Positions 1 to 5,658 of a stretch of 5,951 nucleotides of DNA are shown here, in pieces. Position 1 is the stretch's first letter; every line of letters begins with the position of its first letter. The DNA lies in NCBI GenBank assembly GCA_028817635.1, contig JAPPPH010000039.1, positions 1-5,951 on the forward strand, given 5' to 3'. The position numbers and the translations under genes were made by a program. Origin of the DNA: Verrucomicrobiales bacterium. GTDB taxonomy: Bacteria > Verrucomicrobiota > Verrucomicrobiia > Limisphaerales > UBA1096. The notes under the pieces were generated by a model. It did no database searches and was not told the DNA's origin. It worked only from the letters and a program-made list of their open reading frames with translations.

Positions 1-1
1 C

Positions 2-232
2 GGGGCGCAGGGGGTGGTGGAGATCGAGTCGGTGGAGACGGACATCGGCGGAGGGTTGGTGATCCTGCCGGATGAGTTGAAGGATCGTTCGGTGAATCTT
101 GCGGAGCGCTGCGCGTTGCAGCTGCAGGGAGACGTAAGCAGTTTCTTCATCAACGGCCAAGGCGGCCTCCCCGTGTGGTCCCGGGAAAACTACCTGCCGG
201 AGACGATTTTCGGGGAGGCGGATGAGGATTAA
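2..232 (+). CDS. C-terminal fragment of a probable secreted filamentous-haemagglutinin-like exoprotein
   Basis: The frame is open from base 2 to the TAA at 230-232, so this is the 3' end of a gene that begins before the window. A GTG at 14 is an internal candidate start, but the frame is already open upstream. The 76 visible residues end with a single Cys (LAERCAL), then SSFFINGQGGLPVW and an acidic tail ending EADED. From family knowledge, large two-partner-secretion / filamentous-haemagglutinin-type exoproteins of cyanobacteria and some PVC bacteria often end with a Cys, then an SSF-x-x-x-GRGGLP motif and a short acidic or Pro-rich tail. The match here is GQGGLP instead of GRGGLP. No repeat or haemagglutination domain is visible, so the family call rests on the tail alone. 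The role would be a secreted, surface-associated protein. An 85-bp gap and a hairpin separate it from the next gene, so it is probably not in the same operon. Confidence 0.5.
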   Translation, partial: GAQGVVEIESVETDIGGGLVILPDELKDRSVNLAERCALQLQGDVSSFFINGQGGLPVWSRENYLPETIFGEADED

Positions 233-280
233 TTGTGTGTTGCATCTGAGGAAGGTCTTTCGTCTTTTCAGGTCTAGCTT

Positions 281-316
281 GGTTGGTTAGCGTTTTGGCG
301 CTGGATCACCTTTTTT
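281..316 (+). terminator. Possible rho-independent terminator or leader hairpin
   Basis: Bases 281-292 can pair with 299-310 around a six-base loop (TTTTGG). The stem has ten pairs including three G-U wobbles, with mismatches at 284/307 and 286/305. Its inner part, AGCG with CGCT, is perfect. Six T residues follow at 311-316. This is the layout of an intrinsic terminator for the gene ending at 232. It ends two bases before the ATG at 318, which is unusual. It could instead be a leader hairpin, or chance. The rest of the gap (233-280) shows no convincing -35/-10 promoter pair. Confidence 0.35.
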
Positions 317-317
317 C

Positions 318-1598
318 ATGAAAACCAATCGACGTTCTTTTATTGGGCAGTGTGGGCTTTTGGCCGGGGCAACGGTTTTGGGCAGCGCCGAAGCGCTTGG
401 CCAAGCGGAGGGGAAGCGCAAGCGGATCGCCTTTCTTGGCACCGAGGTTCGGACACACTCGCATTCGCAGCATTTTCTCGACCGGCTGGCGCTTGGCTAC
501 GGCTGGCGCGGCGGTTGGCAGGAACCGCGCACGGACATTGCCTCGGTTTACATCGACCAGTTTCCGGAGAAAGGCGACCTTGGGCGCGACCGCGTGGAGC
601 GTTACGGGCTGAAACTTTACCCGAGCATCGAGAAGGCGTTGACGCTGGGCACCGGCAAACTGGCGGTGGACGGCGTGGTGATCATTGCCGAGCACGGCAA
701 GTATCCCCGCAACGAAAAGGGGCAGACGCTTTATCCCCGATACGAGTGGTTCAAGGAATGCGTGAAGGTGTTCGAGAAAAGCGGGCGAGGTGTGCCGGTG
801 TTCAATGACAAGCATTTATCGACGACGTGGGCGCGCTGCAAGGAGATGGTGGACGATGCCAAGCGGCTGAAGTTTCCGTTTTTCGCCGGCTCCTCTTTAC
901 CGGTCACGCGCCGGATGCCGTCGATCGACATGCCGCACAACGTCCCGCTGAAGGAGAGCGTGTGCGTGGCCTACGGCGGAGTGGACAGCTACGATATTCA
1001 CGCACTTGAGACCGCGCAATGTATGTCCGAGCGGCGGCGTGGCGGCGAGGTTGGCATCCGGCAGGTTCACGCGATGCGCGGCCCGAACGTCTGGAAACGC
1101 CTTGCGGAGGATCGTCATGTGGACACGCGGCGGTTGGTCGTCTCGGCGCTCACGCGCAGTCATAATCTCCCGGTCGAGGGCGGCTACTACACCGGCAAGA
1201 TCACGTTTGATTGGGCGCGCAAAACGTTCCCGAACCCGGTCGCTTATTTCATCGATCACAATGACGGCTTTCGAACGACGATGATGCTGACGAGCATTCG
1301 CGATTTCAACTACGCCGGGTTGCGGGCGGACAACGGCGAGATTGTCTCGACGCAAATGTATTTGCCGATGCCGACTCACGGTTCGTCAACGGCCGACTTT
1401 TTTCATCCGCTCTGCCGCCACATCGAGGATGCGGTGATCACCGGCAAGGTGCCGTACCCGGCCGAGCGCACGTTGTTGACGTCGGGGATGACGCTGGCCG
1501 GAGTGGAGTCGTTGCACCGGGGGCAGGTGCCCATCAAAACGCCGCAGATGGACGTCCAGTATACGGTCGGGCCGGAGTCGACGTACTGGCTCGATTAA
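318..1598 (+). CDS. Tat-exported protein of unknown function, Gfo/Idh/MocA-like outline
   Basis: The 426-residue protein starts with a twin-arginine signal: N-RR-SFIG at residues 4-10, a hydrophobic stretch at 13-27, and a likely AxA-type cleavage after GQA30. It should therefore be exported folded, to the periplasm. Cys12 is not in a lipobox. I recognise the type from conserved unnamed PVC proteins, seen in segments such as AEHGKYPRNEKGQTLYPRY (124-142) and VAYGGVDSYD (217-226), but know no assigned function. The outline suggests a relative of Gfo/Idh/MocA oxidoreductases. A first strand KRIAFLG (35-41) is followed by ASVYID (75-80), YPSIEKAL (101-108) and VDGVVIIAEHG (117-127), and the C-terminal FFHPLCRHIEDAVITGK (361-377) resembles the family's last helices. 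The glycine-rich GxGxxG dinucleotide loop is absent; that position reads FLGTEVRTHSH. Catalysis is therefore doubtful and this may be a binding protein. The ATG at 318 is chosen because the Tat signal follows at once; there is no clear ribosome binding site. It lies 12 bp before the M81 gene, probably cotranscribed. Confidence 0.85.
   Translation: MKTNRRSFIGQCGLLAGATVLGSAEALGQAEGKRKRIAFLGTEVRTHSHSQHFLDRLALGYGWRGGWQEPRTDIASVYIDQFPEKGDLGRDRVERYGLKLYPSIEKALTLGTGKLAVDGVVIIAEHGKYPRNEKGQTLYPRYEWFKECVKVFEKSGRGVPVFNDKHLSTTWARCKEMVDDAKRLKFPFFAGSSLPVTRRMPSIDMPHNVPLKESVCVAYGGVDSYDIHALETAQCMSERRRGGEVGIRQVHAMRGPNVWKRLAEDRHVDTRRLVVSALTRSHNLPVEGGYYTGKITFDWARKTFPNPVAYFIDHNDGFRTTMMLTSIRDFNYAGLRADNGEIVSTQMYLPMPTHGSSTADFFHPLCRHIEDAVITGKVPYPAERTLLTSGMTLAGVESLHRGQVPIKTPQMDVQYTVGPESTYWLD
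394..407. repeat. Palindrome CGCTTGGCCAAGCG, full 14-bp copy
   Basis: This is a perfect 14-bp palindrome lying in the Tat signal-peptide end of the 318-1598 gene. It is read as GCG CTT GGC CAA GCG (Ala-Leu-Gly-Gln-Ala, residues 26-30), so it covers the predicted cleavage region. The reading phase differs from most other copies in the window (TTG GCC AAG). This argues that the DNA word, rather than one peptide, is what recurs. Confidence 0.75.
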
Positions 1599-1610
1599 GT
1601 CGCCCCGGTA

Positions 1611-3137
1611 ATGGCACCCCGAATCGGCGTTGGCGGAATCTTCATCGAGTGCAACCACTTCACGGCGCAGCTCGCAGACCGTGCGGCATTCGAGCGTTCG
1701 GAGTGGTTGGCCGGCGAGGCGATTTTGGCCAAGGACACCGGCGTGATCGGGGGGATGCTGTCGGTGCTGCGCGCTGCCGGTTGCGAGCCGGTGCCGTTGT
1801 TTTACACCAGCGCCTGTCCGAGTGGCGCTGTCGAGGCCGGGGTTTATGATGAACTGAAAAACGAACTGCTTGAGCGCTTGGCCGACGCGGGCGAACTCGA
1901 TGGAGTTCTGCTGTGCTTGCACGGTGCGGGGGCGGCGGTCAACGCGCCCGATCTGGAGGGCGACCTCACCAAGGCAGTTCGGGATAAGGCGGGGGAAGCG
2001 ATGCCAATTGTCGGCACGCTCGATCTTCACGCGCACGTGACTTTTGAAATGCTCGCGCAGATGGATGCGTTGTTGGCTTGGCAAACGTATCCGCACGAGG
2101 ACGCTTTTGAGACCGGCGAGCGCGGCGCTCGAGCGTTGATCGAGATTCTTGCCGGTCGACTGAAGCCGTCGATGGCGATGGCCAAGGTGCCGGTGCTGGT
2201 CAGCGCGATTCATGGCCAGACAAAACCGCCCGGGCCATTTGCGGACGTGATGCAGGAGGCCAAGCGGCTCGAGGGCGAGGGGGCTGTTTTTTCGGTGAAC
2301 CCGATTTTGGTTCACCCCTACCTGAACATGCCGGACATGGGCGGCGGCGTGTTGGTGGTGGCCAACGACGATGAATCCGGGGCGGTCAGCTTGGCCAAGC
2401 GCTTGGCCAAGCGCTACTGGGATAAACGTGTTGAGTTGCAGCCGAAGACCATTAGCCCGGCCGATGCCGTGCGGCGGGGGCTTCAAGCCAAGGGCGGCCC
2501 GGTGTTGTTGGTGGAGACGGCGGACTGTTGTGGCGGAGGCGCCACTGGCGACAGTGTGCATACGCTTCGCACGCTGCTGGCGGAGGCGCCCGAGCAGTCG
2601 GCTATTGTTCCCGTGGTCGATCCCGCTGCAGCACAGGAGGCGCACTCGGCCGGGCTTGGCCAAGTGATCCGGTTGAGACTGGGTCACCAACTCGATCCGC
2701 AGTGGGGCGAGCCGGTTAAGGTTGAGGGCGTTGTTACGAGGCTGAGCGATGGGGCATTCATTTATCGTGGTGGCATCTGGGATGGCCGTGCCGGTGACAT
2801 GGGGCGGACCGCCGTGGTGGCTGTTGGCCCGATCCAGATCGTCATTAGCAGCAACGCAACCTATGACTGGATGACGGAGCAGTACGACCTGCTCGACCTG
2901 AGCCCCGCAGACTACAAATTTGTGGTTGTGAAAAACCCGATGAATTACCAGCAGGCCTATGCCGGGGTGATGAAGGCGGCGTACGTTCTCGACACGCCCG
3001 GCCCGACTCCGGCCAACACGAACGCCCTGCCGTACACCGCGATGACGGGCGGTTGGTTTCCTGCCGAACCGGAGCATACCATCGACGAGCCGGAAGTTCT
3101 TGTGTCGAGGCGGCGTAATTTGCGAACGACGCCTTGA
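1611..3137 (+). CDS. M81 family metallopeptidase (MlrC-type)
   Basis: This 508-residue protein belongs to the M81/MlrC family, named after the zinc enzyme that takes part in breakdown of linearised microcystin. Most members act on unknown amides or peptides. The start region RIGVGGIFIECNHF (4-17) matches the family's GG-x-x-x-E-x-N-x-F opening. The middle has LCLHGAG (101-107), then LDLHAH (137-142) and TYPHED (159-164). D138, H140 and H162 are the expected metal ligands, with E13 nearby. The C-terminal MlrC domain is marked by TADCCGGGATGDS (303-315), where most relatives have ADNPGGGAPGD; Asp305 and the glycines are kept and Asn-Pro is Cys-Cys. Length is normal for the family. No signal peptide or membrane segment is seen, so a cytoplasmic location is expected although its neighbours are exported. 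Residues 261-268 read LAKRLAKR, encoded by a tandem palindromic repeat. The ATG follows the upstream stop by 12 bp, without a clear Shine-Dalgarno sequence. Confidence 0.92.
   Translation: MAPRIGVGGIFIECNHFTAQLADRAAFERSEWLAGEAILAKDTGVIGGMLSVLRAAGCEPVPLFYTSACPSGAVEAGVYDELKNELLERLADAGELDGVLLCLHGAGAAVNAPDLEGDLTKAVRDKAGEAMPIVGTLDLHAHVTFEMLAQMDALLAWQTYPHEDAFETGERGARALIEILAGRLKPSMAMAKVPVLVSAIHGQTKPPGPFADVMQEAKRLEGEGAVFSVNPILVHPYLNMPDMGGGVLVVANDDESGAVSLAKRLAKRYWDKRVELQPKTISPADAVRRGLQAKGGPVLLVETADCCGGGATGDSVHTLRTLLAEAPEQSAIVPVVDPAAAQEAHSAGLGQVIRLRLGHQLDPQWGEPVKVEGVVTRLSDGAFIYRGGIWDGRAGDMGRTAVVAVGPIQIVISSNATYDWMTEQYDLLDLSPADYKFVVVKNPMNYQQAYAGVMKAAYVLDTPGPTPANTNALPYTAMTGGWFPAEPEHTIDEPEVLVSRRRNLRTTP
2389..2412. 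repeat. Tandem double palindrome (two GCTTGGCCAAGC units back to back)
   Basis: Two 12-bp palindromes, GCTTGGCCAAGC, lie head to tail at 2389-2400 and 2401-2412, and the whole 24 bp is itself a perfect palindrome. In the M81 gene it is read TTG GCC AAG CGC twice, giving LAKRLAKR (residues 261-268). Bases 2393-2414 are identical to 4473-4494 in the downstream PSD1 gene. It sits between the family's two conserved blocks, where a small insertion would probably be tolerated (inference). Confidence 0.8.
2655..2664. repeat. Palindrome CTTGGCCAAG, short copy
   Basis: This is a ten-base perfect palindrome in the M81 gene, read C-TT GGC CAA as Leu-Gly-Gln (349-351). It uses the same reading phase as the 394-407 copy. 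Only the left side extends the longer consensus (GCTTGGCCAAG). Confidence 0.6.
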
Positions 3138-3168
3138 AAAAGCTGGCGTTCGGGGCTATCCAACCGGT

Positions 3169-5604
3169 GTGGACCGCACTTTAACATTACTCGCCTCGGC
3201 GTTCGCGTTGGCAACCGGACATCCGGTTTTGCTGGCGGAGGAGAAGCCGGTGGATTTTGCTCGCGAAATCTTGCCGGTGCTTTCCGACAAATGCTTTGTC
3301 TGCCACGGGCCGGACACGAGGAAAAAAGACCTCGTCCGACTCGACTCTTTTGAGGGGGCAACACGCGATCTGGACGGCTACAAGGCGATTAATCCCGAGG
3401 CGCTCGGTGAGAGTGAAATCATCGCCCGTATCAACGATGCGGACGACCCAATGCCGCCGGAGGATGCCGAGAAACAGCTCACCGCGGACGAGCGGAAATT
3501 GATCGAGCGGTGGATCAAGCAGGGCGGCGAGTATGCCAAACACTGGGCGTTTGTTCCCCCGGTTAAGCCGACACCGCCCAGCAAAGGCCATCCGATTGAT
3601 GCCTTCGTTAAACAACAGTTCCCGAAAGGCGCCGGTTTTGCGAAAGCTGCCGGCCGTTCCACCTTGGCGCGTCGGCTCGCACTGGTGTTGACCGGCCTGC
3701 CGCCGGAGCCGGAGTTGCTGGATTCCTACCTGAGCGATGACAGCACAAATGCCTACGAGCGGTTGGTTGAACAGTTGTTGGCGGATCCTCGTTACGGCGA
3801 ACATCAGGCCCGGTATTGGCTTGATGCCGTTCGATATGGAGACACGCACGGCCTGCATCTCGACAATAAGCGGGGTATCTACCCGTACCGCGACTGGGTG
3901 GTGCGCGCGTTGAATAACAACATGCCGCTTGATCGTTTCATCGAGTGGCAACTTGCCGGCGACCTCCATCCGAATCCGTCCACGGAGCAGTTGATCGCCA
4001 CCGGCTACGTGCGAATGAATCCTTCCACCGCAGAGGGCGGTGTGATCCCGGCGGAGTTTCAGGCCAAGAACAACTTCGACCGCACCGAGACGCTGGGCAC
4101 GGTGTTCCTTGGCATGACGATGATCTGTTCGCGCTGCCACACGCACAAGTACGATCCCATCACGCAGACGGAGTACTACGAGTTGATGGCGTTTTTCAAC
4201 AACACCGCCGAGGGGCCGCTCGACGGGAACAAGTACGAGTACGCACCGGTTATTAAGGTACCCCGCGATCAGGCGACGTGGAATGATTGGCAACAGCTAC
4301 AGTCCGAGCGCGACCTGTTGCTGGCCGAGGCGGCGTTGACGTTTCAAAACCCGCAGGGCATCTCGTCCGAAGCCAAACAGAAATGGGACAAGGCCGACAT
4401 TGGCACACGCTTGGCTATGGTCGTGGATGAAAACGGGCCATGGAAAAAAGCCGGCCTGACCATTCATGAGACGGCCAAGCGCTTGGCCAAGCGCATAGGC
4501 GATTCGGAAAAAGCATTCACCACCACGCTTGTGGCAAAGGAGCTTGGCAAGCCACGCGAAACCAGGCTCCTGCAGCGCGGCGAGTACAATCTGCCGACCG
4601 GCGACCCGTTGCAGCCCGGCGTGCTCAACGTCATGGGTAGTTTGCCCAAGGGCGCACCGCGTAACCGGCTCGGCTTGGCCAAGTGGTTGACCAGTCGCGA
4701 TCAGCCGGTGGTGGCCCGCGTGTTGGTGAACCGGATTTGGCAGCGCGTCTTCGGCGAGGGGCTCGTCCGGACGCCGGAAGATTTCGGACTGCAGGGCGAG
4801 CAGCCCACTCATCCGGAGCTGCTCGACTGGCTCGCGGTGGAACTGCAGGACAGCAACTGGGACTTAAAACATATGCTTCGGCTGATGGTTCGCAGCGAGA
4901 CGTTCCGTCAAAGCTCCGCGCTTCGGCCGGCGCTGAATGATCCGGAAAACAAGCTGTTCGCCCGTGGGCCGCGTTATCGTCTCGACGCCGAGGTGCTGCG
5001 CGACATCGCACTTTGGGCGAGTGAATTGCTCGATCCGCACATGGGCGGGGAGGGGGTCAAGCCGTACCAGCCGGCCGGCATGTGGAAGGCACTGTCTCAC
5101 CCGGCCAGCAACACCAAGAATTACAAGGCCGATACCGGGCGAATGGTCTATCGCCGCAGCCTCTACGTTTACTGGAAGCGCACCAGTCCGCATCCGATGA
5201 TGACGCTGTTCGACGCGCCCAACCGCGAGACCAGCTGCGTCAAGCGCTCTCGCACCAACACGCCTTTGCAATCGCTTGGTCTGCTCAACGAAACGCAGCG
5301 GGTGGAGATGGCGCGCATGTTCGCCGAGCGCCTGCTCAAGGAACGGGCCACAGATGATCAGCGGCTGGATTTATTGTTTACGCTGCTCGCCTGCCGCGAG
5401 CCAAACCCTGCCGAGCGCGAAGCCTGCAATCGATTGCTCGACTCGATGCGCAAACGCTACGCCGAGTCCGGCAACGATGCGGATGCCCTGCTCAACACCG
5501 GTGAGGTGCCGCGAGATAAGACCCTGAATGCCACCGACCACGCCGCTTGGACACAGTTGACCGCCACGGCATTGGCAAGCGATCTGGCCTTGATGTTATT
5601 TTAA
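3169..5604 (+). CDS. Exported PSCyt1 / DUF1549 / DUF1553 (PSD1) multidomain cytochrome protein
   Basis: The protein has 811 residues from the GTG at 3169. A TTG at 3100 would add 23 residues, overlap the M81 gene by 38 bp and bury the signal peptide behind a long charged stretch. From 3169 the protein starts MDRTLTLLASAFALA, a normal Sec signal with likely cleavage near LLAEE. Domains in order follow. A Planctomycete-type cytochrome c domain (about 27-120) has haem motif CFVCH (42-46) and a probable axial Met95 in DPMPP. A DUF1549/PSCyt2 domain (about 142-350) has a second CxxCH, CSRCHTHKYDPI (320-331). A linker (about 360-470) follows. A DUF1553/PSD1 domain (about 490-760) has GLAKWL, NRIWQRVFGEGLV and NRETSCVKRSRTNTPLQ. 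Function is unproven in the family; roles in envelope redox chemistry or polysaccharide degradation have been proposed. Its usual partner, DUF1501, follows after 54 bp. No LamG-like insert is seen, so this is a compact member. The linker carries AKRLAKR (436-442), written by a palindromic repeat. Confidence 0.93.
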   Translation: MDRTLTLLASAFALATGHPVLLAEEKPVDFAREILPVLSDKCFVCHGPDTRKKDLVRLDSFEGATRDLDGYKAINPEALGESEIIARINDADDPMPPEDAEKQLTADERKLIERWIKQGGEYAKHWAFVPPVKPTPPSKGHPIDAFVKQQFPKGAGFAKAAGRSTLARRLALVLTGLPPEPELLDSYLSDDSTNAYERLVEQLLADPRYGEHQARYWLDAVRYGDTHGLHLDNKRGIYPYRDWVVRALNNNMPLDRFIEWQLAGDLHPNPSTEQLIATGYVRMNPSTAEGGVIPAEFQAKNNFDRTETLGTVFLGMTMICSRCHTHKYDPITQTEYYELMAFFNNTAEGPLDGNKYEYAPVIKVPRDQATWNDWQQLQSERDLLLAEAALTFQNPQGISSEAKQKWDKADIGTRLAMVVDENGPWKKAGLTIHETAKRLAKRIGDSEKAFTTTLVAKELGKPRETRLLQRGEYNLPTGDPLQPGVLNVMGSLPKGAPRNRLGLAKWLTSRDQPVVARVLVNRIWQRVFGEGLVRTPEDFGLQGEQPTHPELLDWLAVELQDSNWDLKHMLRLMVRSETFRQSSALRPALNDPENKLFARGPRYRLDAEVLRDIALWASELLDPHMGGEGVKPYQPAGMWKALSHPASNTKNYKADTGRMVYRRSLYVYWKRTSPHPMMTLFDAPNRETSCVKRSRTNTPLQSLGLLNETQRVEMARMFAERLLKERATDDQRLDLLFTLLACREPNPAEREACNRLLDSMRKRYAESGNDADALLNTGEVPRDKTLNATDHAAWTQLTATALASDLALMLF
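4473..4494. repeat. Second near-tandem palindrome block, identical to part of the M81 copy
   Basis: These 22 bases match 2393-2414 exactly. A half unit (GGCCAAGC, 4473-4480) is followed by the full palindrome CGCTTGGCCAAGCG (4480-4493). In the PSD1 gene it is read GCC AAG CGC TTG GCC AAG CGC, giving AKRLAKR, in the same codon phase as in the M81 gene. The two proteins are unrelated, so common descent of the coding sequence does not explain the identity. It lies in the variable linker between the DUF1549 and DUF1553 domains. Confidence 0.8.
4674..4683. repeat. Palindrome CTTGGCCAAG, short copy in the PSD1 domain
   Basis: This ten-base perfect palindrome is read TTG GCC AAG in GLAKWL, a conserved position of the PSD1 domain. 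Here the amino acids are probably fixed by protein function, so this copy is weaker evidence for an independent repeat than the linker copy. Confidence 0.5.
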
Positions 5605-5611
5605 TTAATCG

Positions 5612-5641
5612 TACTCGTACTCTTGTGACGGTGTACGAGTA
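5612..5641 (+). promoter_or_regulatory. Perfect 9-bp inverted repeat just upstream of the DUF1501 gene
   Basis: TACTCGTAC (5612-5620) is the exact reverse complement of GTACGAGTA (5633-5641), with 12 bases between. The left arm lies within a direct doubling of GTACTC (5611-5622). There is no T-run after it, so it is not a typical terminator. The right arm shares its last base with the AGGAG ribosome binding site. It could be an mRNA hairpin affecting translation of the DUF1501 gene, an RNA-processing or stability stem between the two genes, or an operator. Confidence 0.45.
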
Positions 5642-5645
5642 GGAG
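5641..5645 (+). promoter_or_regulatory. Shine-Dalgarno AGGAG of the DUF1501 gene
   Basis: AGGAG ends 13 bases before the ATG at 5659, somewhat longer than the optimum. It is the only clear Shine-Dalgarno sequence among the gene starts in this window. It supports the start at 5659 over the ATG-ATG pair at 5686-5691, which would cut the N-terminal region to two residues before the twin arginine. Confidence 0.5.
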
Positions 5646-5658
5646 AACGAATTTACAA

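Noticed and set aside
233..317. Possible promoter (TTGCAT at 240-245 with a -10 box downstream)
   Set aside because: At the correct spacing the -10 position reads TCTTTT, far from consensus; no other pair is convincing.
2389..2412. Insertion sequence or CRISPR-like array based on the tandem repeats
   Set aside because: There are only two 12-bp units, no spacers, no terminal repeats or target duplication of IS size, no transposase, and both host frames are intact.
1386..3077. 563-codon open frame on the - strand, opposite the M81 gene
   Set aside because: The + strand frame has clear M81 motifs over the whole length. The antisense product is Arg/His/Gln-rich with no recognisable domain, as expected for a shadow frame of a GC-rich gene.
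3187..4293. 368-codon open frame on the - strand, opposite the PSD1 gene
   Set aside because: It is fully antisense to the conserved PSCyt1 and DUF1549 domains and has no domain of its own; treated as a shadow.
4540..4553. GAGCTTGGCAAGCC as a further repeat copy
   Set aside because: One C of the core is missing, so the palindrome is broken, and the residues (Glu-Leu-Gly-Lys-Pro) sit at the usual linker-to-PSD1 boundary; not counted.
5601..5608. TTAATTAA palindrome at the end of the PSD1 gene
   Set aside because: It is a single copy overlapping the stop codon, in an AT-rich gap, with no partner elsewhere; probably chance.
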